Below are positions 34,822 through 43,672 of a stretch of DNA of 64,000 nt, one piece after another; position 1 is the stretch's first letter, and each line of letters opens with the position of its first letter. The notes beneath the pieces were generated by a model. That model ran no database searches, had not been told where the DNA came from, and worked only from the letters and a program-made list of their open reading frames with translations. Source of the DNA: Streptomyces roseoverticillatus. GTDB taxonomy: Bacteria; Actinomycetota; Actinomycetes; Streptomycetales; Streptomycetaceae. Location: positions 220,723 to 284,722 of the forward strand of contig NZ_JOFL01000019.1 in NCBI RefSeq assembly GCF_000719265.1. The letters run 5' to 3'. The position numbers and the translations under genes were made by a program.

Positions 34822-34891
34822 GGTCTCAGAGCCTCGCGACGAGTCCGCTCCGGGCGTTTCGCACGCTCTTCACGGGGGAGGTCTCTGAGAC
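34822..34891. promoter_or_regulatory. GTCTC repeats upstream of hemL
   Basis: GGTCTCAGAG (34822-34831) and GTCTCTGAGAC (34881-34891, an exact palindrome apart from the centre base) share GTCTCNGAG. They lie in the divergent region between hemL and the next gene. They may be a pair of operator sites; no known regulator was matched. Confidence 0.35.
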
Positions 34892-34917
34892 GATGATCGG
34901 GTTGCGCGGCGGGGGCA

Positions 34918-35586
34918 GTGCTGCGTAGGAAAAAGCGGTCAGGTGGAGATATGCAGCGCGGTGGCGGACTGGGTGAGGGCACCGGTGACCTGGGCCCCGA
35001 GCGCGCCCGGCAGTCCCGCAGGGGGCGCCACAGGGGCCGGCGCGACCGGCGCGAGGAGCAGCTCCCGGGGAGCACGGGCGGCGCGGACAACACGAGCAGT
35101 ACAGGCAGCACGAGCAACACGAACAGCACGGGAAACAGGAGCGGCCGCGTGGGGGTGACCTACAAGTACTTCGGGGCACCCAACAGCGCGGCCGCGGCGA
35201 ACGTCCCCATCTCCATGCGCCCCGAGGAGCTCGGCGGCGACGAGCTCGGCATGGGCGGCATGTTCACCCGCATCAAGCCGGAGACCGTGGCCGCCATGGT
35301 GCTCACCGGCATCGAGGGCATACCCCTGCACAAGGTCCCCCCGCTCGAACTGGTCGTCCTCCACCCCGACTACGCCGTCGTCAAACTGCCCATGACCGTC
35401 GTCGACCCGCTGCGCGGCATCGGCGAGGAGTCTGTCGGCGCCGCCGCCTTCATCTGGTCCACCGTCCCCGACCGCGGCGGCCCCCGCGACGCCTTCGGCG
35501 TCTACCAGCTCCTGCGCGAGTGGCAGGACTTCTCCCACCGCCTCCACGAGAACGGCCACCAGCCGTACTGCCTCGTCTGGCCGTGA
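34918..35586 (+). CDS. Hypothetical protein with low-complexity N-terminus
   Basis: A 222-residue protein in the best frame, of unrecognised family. The first 75 residues are Arg/Gly rich, then a Ser/Thr/Asn/Gly repeat region. The rest is a compact domain beginning VGVTYKYFGAPNSAAAANVP, with conserved-looking blocks ELGMGGMFTRI and EGIPLHKVPPLELVVLHPDY. It ends with HQPYCLVWP. The start is uncertain: the GTG at 34918 and a later ATG at 34951 are both possible and neither has a clear ribosome binding site. It is divergent from hemL. The domain resembles the small regulatory proteins found next to Streptomyces signalling genes, but no function can be given. Confidence 0.6.
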   Translation: MLRRKKRSGGDMQRGGGLGEGTGDLGPERARQSRRGRHRGRRDRREEQLPGSTGGADNTSSTGSTSNTNSTGNRSGRVGVTYKYFGAPNSAAAANVPISMRPEELGGDELGMGGMFTRIKPETVAAMVLTGIEGIPLHKVPPLELVVLHPDYAVVKLPMTVVDPLRGIGEESVGAAAFIWSTVPDRGGPRDAFGVYQLLREWQDFSHRLHENGHQPYCLVWP

Positions 35587-35606
35587 GCGGCCCGCGGGCC
35601 CGCGCG

Positions 35607-36344
35607 TCAGCTCTGCTGGAGCTCGGCGGTGTCCACGGTGCCCTGCACCACCTGGCGGGCCAGGTCCGCCAGCCGCATCTGCCGCGGGCGGGCGTAGTTC
35701 CGCAGGCTCTCGAACGCCTCGTCCAGGCTGACCTGCCACCGCTCCGCCAGCACACCCTTGGCCTGCTCGATGACCACCCGGCTGTGCAAAGCGGCCTGGA
35801 GCTGGGCCTTGTCGATGTTGCCCTGCTCGATGGTGCGCTGCTGGAGGATCGCGATCGTGGCCACGTCCGCCAGCGCCTGCGCCAGCCGGATGTCGGACTC
35901 GGACATCCTGCCGGGCCCGGAGTGGAAGAGGTTCACCGCGCCGATGACCTGGTGGCGCAGCCGCATGGGAATCGCGTGCGTCGTACGGAAACCGGCCCTC
36001 CGGGCACGGGTCGCGAAGGCCCCGAACGCCCGCGTGGCCTCCGCCGATGCCAGGTCGATGTCCAGCTGCGGGCGCCCGGTCCGGTAGCACTCCACACAGG
36101 GGCCCTGCGCGTGCTGGAGCGCGAACAGCTCCAGCAGCCGGGTGTGCTCGTCCGAGGCGGCGATGACCTGCAACTCGCCGCACGGGTCGATGATCATCAC
36201 GCCGGCGGCGTCGATGTCGAGCAGTTCCACGCAACGAGCGGTGAGCCGGTGCAGGAAGTCGATCAGATCGAAGTCGTCAATCAGTGAATCCACGGCCTCG
36301 ACCAGGATCTCCAGCGTGCGTTGCTGGCTAGCCATGGCCATCAT
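35607..36344 (-). CDS. GAF and ANTAR domain protein (second of pair)
   Basis: A 245-residue protein. An N-terminal GAF domain (roughly residues 20-165, with DAAGVMIIDPCGELQVIAAS and DIRLAQALADVATIAIL) is followed by an ANTAR domain (about 180-235, SRVVIEQAKGVLAER, then AFESLRNYAR). ANTAR domains bind RNA hairpins and act as antiterminators; the GAF part senses a ligand or redox state. The ATG at 36342-36344 overlaps the stop of the upstream GAF-ANTAR gene as ATGA; an alternative ATG three codons in is also possible. A gene for a STAS protein lies further up. Confidence 0.87.
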   Translation of the reverse strand: MMAMASQQRTLEILVEAVDSLIDDFDLIDFLHRLTARCVELLDIDAAGVMIIDPCGELQVIAASDEHTRLLELFALQHAQGPCVECYRTGRPQLDIDLASAEATRAFGAFATRARRAGFRTTHAIPMRLRHQVIGAVNLFHSGPGRMSESDIRLAQALADVATIAILQQRTIEQGNIDKAQLQAALHSRVVIEQAKGVLAERWQVSLDEAFESLRNYARPRQMRLADLARQVVQGTVDTAELQQS

Positions 36345-37081
36345 CCCCTTCTTTCGAACGACGGGCCCAGCCCGTCACCAATGTGGTCGAAGCGCAGGCG
36401 CCGGGTAACGACATCCTCCGCGACCTGCAGCAACGCAAGCTCGTACCGGTAGGCATGGGCGCGCAGCAGCACCAGCGCCTGGGCCACCGTCACCCCCGCC
36501 TGAACACTGATCATCCCGCCGGCCTGGTGGACCACCGCCCGGTGCAGATGGGCGGTGCCCTCGCCCGCGGCGAACTGCTCCGCCCCCTGCCCGCCGTCCA
36601 GCACCACCGCGGTCACCGCCGCCGCCAGGATCAAGGCGTCGTCCATCGCGGCGGGCGCCAGCGGGCCGGCGAGCGCCCGCTGTGCGGTCAGCACGCCCAG
36701 GCAGACTCCGCCGATCCGCAGCGGGAAACAGAAGAGGGCGCCCACGCCCATTCCGGCCAGCGTCGGCATCAGCACCGGCCACCGGCCCGGCCGGATCAGC
36801 TTCAGATCCGGCTCGACGATCACCTCGCAGGAGACGGTGGACTCCACCCCCGGGCCCTCGCCGAGCATGAACTGCTCGTCCTCAAGGCGCTCGCTGACGC
36901 CTGGGGAGGACCACACGACCTCGCCCAAGGCCCCGTCCGTGCTGAGGGAGACCGCCACCCCGTCCACGCCCAGGATCCGCGCGCACTCCAGGGGATCCCC
37001 GGTGATCAGGCCGGGACCCGACCGCGACGAGAGATCGCGCAGCAGCCGGGCCATGCCCGAGCTGGTCGCCACCGCTGACAC
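36341..37081 (-). CDS. GAF and ANTAR domain protein (first of pair)
   Basis: A 246-residue GAF-ANTAR protein, a divergent paralogue of the next gene. The GAF domain covers about residues 30-165 ([34 protein letters not shown], then [17 protein letters not shown]). The ANTAR domain at about 185-240 has [16 protein letters not shown] in place of the usual AKG core and ends [14 protein letters not shown]. The open frame is longer, but the GTG at 37079-37081 follows GGGAAG and gives a compact protein. It forms an operon with the STAS gene upstream (61 bases) and the second GAF-ANTAR gene downstream (ATGA overlap). Confidence 0.83.
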   Translation of the reverse strand: MSAVATSSGMARLLRDLSSRSGPGLITGDPLECARILGVDGVAVSLSTDGALGEVVWSSPGVSERLEDEQFMLGEGPGVESTVSCEVIVEPDLKLIRPGRWPVLMPTLAGMGVGALFCFPLRIGGVCLGVLTAQRALAGPLAPAAMDDALILAAAVTAVVLDGGQGAEQFAAGEGTAHLHRAVVHQAGGMISVQAGVTVAQALVLLRAHAYRYELALLQVAEDVVTRRLRFDHIGDGLGPSFERRG

Positions 37082-37142
37082 CCGCTTCCCGGGGCCGATC
37101 CTCCGACGCCCCTCATGAGGCGAACGGCCCGTCGGCTTCACC

Positions 37143-37526
37143 CTACGCCCGGGCACCCCTCCGGCGACCATTATCGAGGGAGTCGAGGTCGGCCAGATCC
37201 ACCAGCGTCGCCACCGGCCGGAAGACGTCCAGCAGCTCCGCCATGTGCATGATTTTCAGCGCCCACGGCCGGACGCACAGCACCGCGAAACACCCCCCGG
37301 ACGCGAGCACCCCGGCCCGGGCCCGGTACATCGCCCCCAGAACGGAGCAGTCGAAGAACGTCACGTCGCGCAGGTCGATCACGACGACGGGGGTACCCAG
37401 CGCCACCAGCTGCAACAGCAGCTCCTCCACCGCCGGCACGGCCGCGATATCGAGCTCACCGGCGAGCTCCAGCATGCCCCACCGGCCCTCGACCCGGATC
37501 CGGGTCTCGTACTCCGACTCCGCCAC
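37143..37526 (-). CDS. STAS domain anti-sigma factor antagonist
   Basis: A 127-residue STAS domain protein like SpoIIAA/RsbV. The strand and helix pattern [22 protein letters not shown] is followed by [20 protein letters not shown], where the phosphorylatable Ser lies in DCS (the family often has DSS or DST). The GTG at 37524-37526 has AGGGGG eight bases upstream; the longer frame is rejected. The gene opens an operon with two GAF-ANTAR proteins. The cognate kinase is not in this operon; an ATP-binding protein of the right type is encoded at 47366-47830, but a link is only a guess. Confidence 0.86.
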   Translation of the reverse strand: MAESEYETRIRVEGRWGMLELAGELDIAAVPAVEELLLQLVALGTPVVVIDLRDVTFFDCSVLGAMYRARAGVLASGGCFAVLCVRPWALKIMHMAELLDVFRPVATLVDLADLDSLDNGRRRGARA

Positions 37527-38001
37527 GGCTGATCCCCCTGCTCGGCTGGTGTGGACGGTGCGGAGGGCTCGCGTCCCCGTACCGTCGCCACCGAGGTCCA
37601 GGGCAGCAATCCTGAACCTACGTCTACCGCGGGCATCACCACCGGCAGGCAGGCATCTCCCCACTGAAATGCTGGAAATCAGCCGGAACCGGCCCGGGAA
37701 GGTCCTGGCCAGTGCTTCAATTCCGAGGGTCTATAGCCACCCCGCCGCCCCTGGCCGAGAACCCACGCCTCCCCGGAAGATGTGCCTCCACCACCTTCCG
37801 GAGAGCCCGCAGGCGCCCTATGGTGCAGCCGTGGCCCCGGCCCCCGGCCGCTGTCTCCCTCGGACGCGCCGGACGCCTCCCGCCCCGCCGGTCGCCCCGT
37901 GGTCGCAGACAGACCGGCCGGTGCTCCCGCCAGGGGAGGGTGGGACACCGGCCGGATCGGCCCCTCCCGGGCCCGCCCCCTCACGGCCGTACGCTGCGAT
38001 C
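37527..38001. other. Intergenic region, no gene seen
   Basis: 475 bases between the STAS gene and a small membrane protein gene. No ORF has a ribosome binding site or recognisable product. It holds CCGGAAG and CTTCCGG arms at 37773-37779 and 37795-37801, a loose inverted repeat. It should contain the divergent promoters. Confidence 0.55.
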
Positions 38002-38343
38002 ATGCTGATCGCCCGCTCCGTCGCCCTCTTCCTCCTCGCCGCGCTCCTGGAGATCGGCGGCGCCTGGCTCGTCTGGCAGGGCGTGCGCGAGCACCGGTCA
38101 CCCGGCTGGGTCTGGATCGGCGCCGGCATCGCCGCCCTCGGGGCCTACGGCTTCGTCGCCACCCTCCAGCCCGACGCCCACTTCGGCCGCATCCTCGCCG
38201 CCTACGGCGGGATCTTCGTCGCCGGCTCCCTCGCCTGGGGCATGGTCGCCGACGGCTACCGGCCCGACCGCTACGACGTCCTCGGCGCGCTGATCTGCCT
38301 CATCGGCGTGGCGATCATCATGTACGTGCCACGCGGCCGCTGA
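38002..38343 (+). CDS. YnfA/UPF0060 family membrane protein
   Basis: A 113-residue protein with four membrane helices, of the YnfA (UPF0060) family, related to small multidrug resistance transporters. Blocks are [43 protein letters not shown] and [20 protein letters not shown]. The ATG at 38002 lacks a ribosome binding site, so the transcript may be leaderless. It is followed by the SDR gene 60 bases downstream. Substrate and role are unknown. Confidence 0.85.
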   Translation: MLIARSVALFLLAALLEIGGAWLVWQGVREHRSPGWVWIGAGIAALGAYGFVATLQPDAHFGRILAAYGGIFVAGSLAWGMVADGYRPDRYDVLGALICLIGVAIIMYVPRGR

Positions 38344-38403
38344 ATATCCTGCCCCGGGACGACCACGAGGTCGCTCGCGCCGAGCCCAGGAGGCACCACC
38401 ACC

Positions 38404-39147
38404 ATGAGCACCCGCACCGCCGTCATCACCGGCGCGAGCAGCGGCATCGGCGCCGCCACCGCCCGCCGGCTCGCCGCCGAGGGCTACCGCGTCGTCCTCA
38501 CCGCCCGCCGCGCCGACCTCATCGAGGCCCTCGCCAAGGAGCTCCCCGGCGCCCGGGCCCATGCCCTCGACGTCACCGACCGCGCCGCCGTCGACGCCTT
38601 CGCCGCGACCCTCGACCGCGTGGACGTCCTGATCAACAACGCCGGCGGCGCCCACGGCGCCGACCCCGTCGCCACCGCCGACCCCGCCGACTGGCGCACC
38701 ATGTACGAGGTCAACGTCCTCGGCGTGCTCCACATGACCCAGGCCCTGCTCCCCGCCCTCACCGCGAGCGGCGACGGCACCGTCCTGATCCTCTCCTCCA
38801 CCGCGGCCCTCGGCACCTACGAAGGCGGCAGCGGTTACGCCGCCGCCAAGCACGGCGCCCACGCCGTCGCCGAAACCCTCCGCCTGGAGCTGTGCGGACA
38901 GCCCGTCCGCGTCATCGAGATCGCCCCCGGCATGGTGCGCACCGACGAGTTCGCCCTCACCCGCTTCCGCGGCGACCGGGCCAAGGCCGACGCCGTCTAC
39001 GCGGGCGTCGCCGAGCCCCTCACCGCCGAGGACGTCGCCGACACCATCGGCTGGGCCGTCACCCGGCCCCCGCACGTGAACATCGACCTGCTCGTCGTAC
39101 GTCCCCGCGCGCAGGCCAGCAACTACAAGGTCCACCGAGAGAACTAA
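38404..39147 (+). CDS. SDR family oxidoreductase
   Basis: A 247-residue short-chain dehydrogenase. The cofactor motif TGASSGIGAATARRLA is at residues 10-25, NNAGG near 80 and the YAAAKHG catalytic segment (Tyr and Lys) near 147, so it is complete. NADP is likely from the basic RR pair after the second strand. It has GGAGG upstream of the ATG and is followed by a VOC protein gene. The substrate is unknown. The gene ends in a 19-base tandem duplication that spans its stop codon. Confidence 0.9.
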   Translation: MSTRTAVITGASSGIGAATARRLAAEGYRVVLTARRADLIEALAKELPGARAHALDVTDRAAVDAFAATLDRVDVLINNAGGAHGADPVATADPADWRTMYEVNVLGVLHMTQALLPALTASGDGTVLILSSTAALGTYEGGSGYAAAKHGAHAVAETLRLELCGQPVRVIEIAPGMVRTDEFALTRFRGDRAKADAVYAGVAEPLTAEDVADTIGWAVTRPPHVNIDLLVVRPRAQASNYKVHREN

Positions 39148-39177
39148 GATCCACCGAGAGAACTGAGGAACACGTCC

Positions 39178-39573
39178 ATGCGCGTCATCGCCTTCGACCA
39201 CCTCGTCATCAACGTCTCCGACGTCGAGCGGTCCCTCGCCTTCTACACCGGCCCGCTGGGCCTCGACCCCGTCCGCGTCGACGAGTGGCGCGCGGGCCGG
39301 GCGCCCTTCCCGTCCGTGCGCGTCTCCCCCACCACGATCATCGACCTGGTGGAGCGCGACCGCGGCGACGCGGCCGGCTCCAACGTCGACCACATCTGCC
39401 TCGTGGTCGAGCCCCTCGACTGGCAGACCGTGATCGACTCCGGCGTCTTCACCGTCGTCGACGGCCCCGGCCAACGCTTCGGCGCCCGCGGCAGCGCCGA
39501 GTCGCTCTACGTCCTCGACCCGGACGGCAACACGGTGGAGCTGCGCTGGTACCCGCAGGACGTGCGCGCCTAG
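39178..39573 (+). CDS. VOC family (glyoxalase-like) protein
   Basis: A 131-residue vicinal oxygen chelate protein. It starts FDHLVINVSDVERSLAFYTGPLGL, with His14-like metal ligand, and ends SLYVLDPDGNTVELRWYP, where the Glu is the expected metal ligand; NVDHICLVV supplies the middle His. It is a one-domain protein that would dimerise. It may act as a glyoxalase, dioxygenase or drug-binding protein; the family does not tell which. It follows the SDR gene 30 bases downstream, so the two are probably cotranscribed. Confidence 0.88.
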   Translation: MRVIAFDHLVINVSDVERSLAFYTGPLGLDPVRVDEWRAGRAPFPSVRVSPTTIIDLVERDRGDAAGSNVDHICLVVEPLDWQTVIDSGVFTVVDGPGQRFGARGSAESLYVLDPDGNTVELRWYPQDVRA

Positions 39574-39680
39574 GGGGCCTGGCGACACCCCGGTCCGGGG
39601 CCTGACCCCAGCGCGCCGCCCGCCGCTGCCCGCCAGAGTGGATCCCACCGCAGTGGGACCGACGGGGAGGGCGGGCGACC

Positions 39681-40415
39681 ATGTCCACGATGACCGGACG
39701 ACAACGACGGGGCATCAGCACCGGCTGGCTGATCACGATGGCCGGGCTGAGCCTCGTCGTGACGGCCCTGGCGATACGGGTCTACCTGCCGCCCGACATG
39801 GCCACCAGCCGGGTCCCGCCGCGCAGCGACCTGCACTACGCGCTGCTGGTCTGCCACATCTTCACGGCCGCCGTGGCTGCGCTCCTCGGCCCCTTGCAGT
39901 TCTGGCCCCGCCTGCGGGCCCGCCGCCCGCGCCTGCACCGCTGGACGGGGCGCGCCTACTTCTTCGCGGGCGTCTTCCCCTCGATCCTCTTCGCGATCCC
40001 CGTCGTCTGGTTCACCCCGGTGGGCTTCTCGAACCAGGCCGCGCTCGGCACCCTGGACGTGCTCTGGGCCGTCACGGGCGTGTCCGCGTACCGGGCCGCG
40101 CTGCAGCGGCGCTACGCGGATCACCGGCTGTGGATGATCCGCAACTTCTCCATGACGTTCGTCGCGATCAGCTCACGGATCATCCAGCCGTTCATCGAGC
40201 ACGCCGTCGCGGCCCAGGCGCAGGACCCGCTCTCCTACGGCGGCGACCCCCTGGCCGCCGCCCACGACATCGCCAGCGCAAGCGCCTGGCTCGGCCTCGT
40301 GATCAACCTGATCGCCACCGAGGCCTGGATCCAGTACCGCTACGGGCGTCGGCCGGAGCGCGGCAAGGCGGTCCGGGGAAGGGCGGTCAGCCCTTCACAC
40401 ACACGATCTGCTTGA
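39681..40415 (+). CDS. DUF2306 membrane protein
   Basis: A 244-residue membrane protein of the DUF2306 family with about six helices. HYALLVCHIFTAAVAALLGPLQFWPRLRARRPRLHRWTGR is the family signature (His at the membrane edge, RxHRWxGR). The tail is basic and ends SPSHTRSA. The stop lies inside the 3' end of rtcB: the two genes converge with 29 bases of overlap (40387-40415). The function is unknown. Confidence 0.84.
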   Translation: MSTMTGRQRRGISTGWLITMAGLSLVVTALAIRVYLPPDMATSRVPPRSDLHYALLVCHIFTAAVAALLGPLQFWPRLRARRPRLHRWTGRAYFFAGVFPSILFAIPVVWFTPVGFSNQAALGTLDVLWAVTGVSAYRAALQRRYADHRLWMIRNFSMTFVAISSRIIQPFIEHAVAAQAQDPLSYGGDPLAAAHDIASASAWLGLVINLIATEAWIQYRYGRRPERGKAVRGRAVSPSHTRSA

Positions 40416-41580
40416 GCTTCGCCACGACCTCGACGAGATCCCGCTGCTGGTCCATGACCTGCTCGATCGGCTTGTACGCGGCCGGGATCTCGTCGACCAC
40501 TCCGCGGTCCTTGCGGCACTCGACGCCGCGCGTCTGATCCGCGAGGTCCCGCTCGGAGAATCGCTTCTTCGCCTGGTTGCGGCTCATCCGGCGGCCGGCG
40601 CCGTGCGAGGCGGAATTGAACGAGTCCTCGTTGCCCAGACCACGCACGATGTACGAGCCGGTGCCCATCGAGCCGGGGATGATGCCGTACTCGCCACCGC
40701 CGGCGCGGATCGCGCCCTTGCGGGTGACCAGCAGGTCCATGCCCTCGTACTGCTCCTCCGCCACGTAGTTGTGGTGGCAGGAGATCGTCTGCTCGAACAT
40801 GGGCTTGGCCTTCTTGAACTCCTTGCGGACCACGTCCTTAAAGAGCGCCATCATGATCTCGCGGTTGTGCCGTGCGTACTCCTGGGCCCAGAACAGGTCG
40901 TGCCGGTAGGCGGCCATCTGCGGGGTGTCCGCAAGGAAGACGGCGAGGTCACGGTCGACCAGGCCCTGGTTGTGCGACAGCTTCCGCGCCTCGCCGATGT
41001 GATACTCGGCGAGCTCCTTGCCGATGTTGCGGGAGCCGGAGTGGAGCATGAGCCACACCGAACCGGACATATCAATGCAAAATTCAACAAAGTGGTTGCC
41101 TTGGCCAAGGGTTCCCATTTGCTTCAGCGCCCGACCCCGACGGAACTTGACCGCCTCCGCAACCCCGTCGAACCGCCCCCAGAAGTCGTCCCACCCCGCC
41201 GTCGGCAGCCCGTGCAGCCGGCGCGGGTCGACCGGGTCGTCGTGCATCGAGAAGCCGACCGGAATGGCCTCCTCGATCTTCGACCGCAGCCGGGAGAGAT
41301 CACCGGGCAGGTCGTTGGCCGTCAGGGACGTCTTCACCGCGGACATCCCGCAGCCGATGTCGACGCCGACCGCCGCCGGGCACACCGCGCCCTGCATGGC
41401 GATCACCGAGCCGACCGTGGCGCCCTTGCCGAAGTGGACGTCCGGCATGACCGCGAGTCCCTTGATCCATGGCAGGGTGGAGACGTTGCGCAGTTGCTGC
41501 ATGGCAACGTCCTCGACCGTGGCCGGATCGGTCCACATGCGGATCGGCACCCGGGCGCCGGGCACCTCGGTGTAGGACAT
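40387..41580 (-). CDS. rtcB: RtcB family RNA ligase
   Basis: A 397-residue RtcB protein, the GTP- and Mn-dependent ligase that joins 2',3'-cyclic phosphate or 3'-phosphate ends to 5'-OH ends. Metal and guanylation residues are visible: DIGCGMSA, GQGNHFVE, LMLHSGSRNIG and the SHGAGR motif near residue 325. The ATG at 41578-41580 has AGGA upstream; an earlier ATG four codons up is overlapped by the ribosome binding site. No archease or RtcA gene lies nearby. It may repair cleaved tRNA or rRNA, but its role in Streptomyces is not established here. Confidence 0.92.
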   Translation of the reverse strand: MSYTEVPGARVPIRMWTDPATVEDVAMQQLRNVSTLPWIKGLAVMPDVHFGKGATVGSVIAMQGAVCPAAVGVDIGCGMSAVKTSLTANDLPGDLSRLRSKIEEAIPVGFSMHDDPVDPRRLHGLPTAGWDDFWGRFDGVAEAVKFRRGRALKQMGTLGQGNHFVEFCIDMSGSVWLMLHSGSRNIGKELAEYHIGEARKLSHNQGLVDRDLAVFLADTPQMAAYRHDLFWAQEYARHNREIMMALFKDVVRKEFKKAKPMFEQTISCHHNYVAEEQYEGMDLLVTRKGAIRAGGGEYGIIPGSMGTGSYIVRGLGNEDSFNSASHGAGRRMSRNQAKKRFSERDLADQTRGVECRKDRGVVDEIPAAYKPIEQVMDQQRDLVEVVAKLKQIVCVKG

Positions 41581-41767
41581 GATTTTCCTCATAACCCCGT
41601 AAAAGCAAGATAACGCAAAAGCCGGACATATCTCATGATTCGCGACAGCGAACCGGCAGACGCGGCGGCGCTTGCGGTAGACATACTGTCCAGCCGCCGC
41701 CTCCGCGGCGGCAACACGTTTTCCGGCACGGGATGCGGCCCGCAGCCGGTGGAAGGAGCCACGGACA

Positions 41768-42637
41768 GTGCAGCGAAGGGCTCACGCACCGGCCGCCGCA
41801 CTGGCCGCCACCCTCCTCGCCGCGGTGCTCACCGCCTGCAGCGGCGGGGCCGGCGCCGCCGGCGGCGACGACTCCAAGCCCGGCCACGCCGGCTCCACCG
41901 CACCGGCCGCGCAGCCGGGCAAGTACCACAGCCTCCCCGAGCCCTGCGGCTACGTGAACCGCGACACCCTGCGCCGCCTCCTGCCCGCCACGGGCGACGA
42001 CGAGGACGGCCGCGACACCGCGAAGCTCTACAAGGGCCAGGCCGCGATCACCTACGACACCGACCGCCGCGTCGGCTGCCGCTGGAAGCTGGAGACCCCG
42101 CAGGGCACCCGGCACCTGGCCGTGGACTTCGAGCGCGTCGTGTCGTACCAGCCCGGCGTCAGCGACGAGCAGCGCGCGGAGCAGCTCTACGGCCGGCAGG
42201 CGGCCGCCGCGCACATCCCGGTCTCCTCGGCCTCCCCCTCGGCGTCCGGCTCGTCTTCCGCGGCCTCCGCCGGGGCGTCGCAGGGCGCGAGCTCGGGCCC
42301 GCACCCGCAGGGCGGCGCGGCGAGCGGTTCGCCGTCGCCGTCCGCCTCCCGTACGGGCGCGCCGTCCGCCTCCGGCTCCCCGGCCGGCGGTGCCTCGCTC
42401 GCGCCGCGCGTCCTCGACGACCTCGGCGACGACGCCTTCATCGACGACAAGCTGATCAACTCGGGCTCCGGCGTGCACCGGGACATCAACATCGTCTTCC
42501 GGGCGGCGAACGTGATCGTCACCATCGCCTACGACCAGTGGTCTGTCGACAAGCTGCACGTCCCCGCCAGCGAGGACCTCCAGGGCAAGGCCCAGTCCCT
42601 GGCCCGCGAGCTCGAAGCGGGGCACTTCGGCAATTGA
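41768..42637 (+). CDS. DUF3558 lipoprotein
   Basis: A 289-residue lipoprotein. The signal ends with the lipobox LTAC (C24). The mature part starts with a Gly/Ala linker, then the DUF3558-like block PCGYVNRDTLRRLLP and the CRWKLET block, both with Cys. A Ser/Gly/Ala low-complexity insert of about 65 residues comes before the C-terminal part ending ARELEAGHFGN. The GTG start at 41768 has AAGGAG nine bases upstream. It is followed by another lipoprotein of the same size class, so the two may be paralogues. Confidence 0.8.
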   Translation: MQRRAHAPAAALAATLLAAVLTACSGGAGAAGGDDSKPGHAGSTAPAAQPGKYHSLPEPCGYVNRDTLRRLLPATGDDEDGRDTAKLYKGQAAITYDTDRRVGCRWKLETPQGTRHLAVDFERVVSYQPGVSDEQRAEQLYGRQAAAAHIPVSSASPSASGSSSAASAGASQGASSGPHPQGGAASGSPSPSASRTGAPSASGSPAGGASLAPRVLDDLGDDAFIDDKLINSGSGVHRDINIVFRAANVIVTIAYDQWSVDKLHVPASEDLQGKAQSLARELEAGHFGN

Positions 42638-42834
42638 CCACTCGTAGCTTCCCGGCGTTCCCGGTGTTCTCGGCGATCGAGCCCGACCCGGCCCGCCGGG
42701 TAACGCCCCAATACGGCCACCGGCCCGCCTCGGCCGCGTACCGTGCCGAGCAGACAGGCCGACCGACAGGCCGACCAGACCGGGCGGGCCGCCCCAGGCG
42801 CCCCGCCCCTCGACACCGAACGAGCGAAGGACCC

Positions 42835-43554
42835 ATGCACCGAACAGCCCCGCGACTCGCCCGACTCCTCGCCTGCGCCGCAGTACCGGTGATGCTCGTC
42901 GCCACCGGCTGCTCGGACGACGACGGCGGCGCCAAGAAGAAGTCGCCCTCCGCCTCCGCCCCGGCGTCGGCTCCGAGCGCCTCGCCCTCGGTCAAGGCGG
43001 CCACGTTCGCCAAGCTGCCGCCGGAGGTCTGCAAGACGATCGCCGAGAAGACGATCGACTCGCTGGTGCCGAAGGCGAAGAAGAAGGAGGGCGAGGCCCT
43101 CCCCACCAGCGACGCCAACGACTCGGCGAGCTGCTTCTGGAACGGCCTGAACGACGAGGATGTCAAGGACCTGCAGTTCCGTTCGCTGACGGTCTCGTAC
43201 AAGCGGCTGGCCTCCGACCCGACGCTCGGCTCGGGCGAGAAGCGCGCCGAGAAGTTCGCCGAGCAGCAGGTGACGAAGGCGACCACGGCGGACGGCGCGA
43301 AGGACGCGAAGACCGACAAGGCCGAGGGCATCGGCGACGGCGCGAACGTGGTGGCCACGGACACCAAGAAGGACGACGACGACTACCGCAACGCGACGGT
43401 CGTGGCCCGTACGGGCAATGTCGTCGTCACCGTGAAGTACAGCGGTGCCGGTTTCCAGGGCGCGAAGAACCCGGCCGCGGACGACATCGCCAAGGGCGCG
43501 CAGGACGCGGCCAAGGAGGCGGTGGCGGCGGTCGCCGCGGCGAACAAGGGCTGA
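42835..43554 (+). CDS. DUF3558-like lipoprotein
   Basis: A 239-residue lipoprotein with lipobox VATGC (C26). The mature domain begins LPPEVCKTIAEKTIDSLVP, has SASCFWNGLND and FRSLTVSYKRL, and ends in an Ala-rich helix AKEAVAAVAAANKG. Two Cys in the mature part could bridge, as in DUF3558 proteins. The ATG has GAAGGA upstream. It follows the other lipoprotein gene by 197 bases and ends at a strong bidirectional terminator. The function is unknown, probably cell-envelope. Confidence 0.78.
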   Translation: MHRTAPRLARLLACAAVPVMLVATGCSDDDGGAKKKSPSASAPASAPSASPSVKAATFAKLPPEVCKTIAEKTIDSLVPKAKKKEGEALPTSDANDSASCFWNGLNDEDVKDLQFRSLTVSYKRLASDPTLGSGEKRAEKFAEQQVTKATTADGAKDAKTDKAEGIGDGANVVATDTKKDDDDYRNATVVARTGNVVVTVKYSGAGFQGAKNPAADDIAKGAQDAAKEAVAAVAAANKG

Positions 43555-43612
43555 CGCCGGCGCGTACCGGTCCGGTAGCTCCGGGCCGGCCCCGGCATGG
43601 TGCCCGTACGCA

Positions 43613-43658
43613 AAGACGCCGGGCCGGCCCGATTCTCATCGGGCCGGCCCGGCGTCTT
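43613..43658. terminator. Bidirectional 21-bp hairpin terminator
   Basis: Arms 43613-43633 and 43638-43658 are exact complements around a TCTC loop. It sits between the convergent lipoprotein and lysS genes, 14 bases from the lysS stop. Confidence 0.92.
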
Positions 43659-43672
43659 CGTGCGGTCAGACG

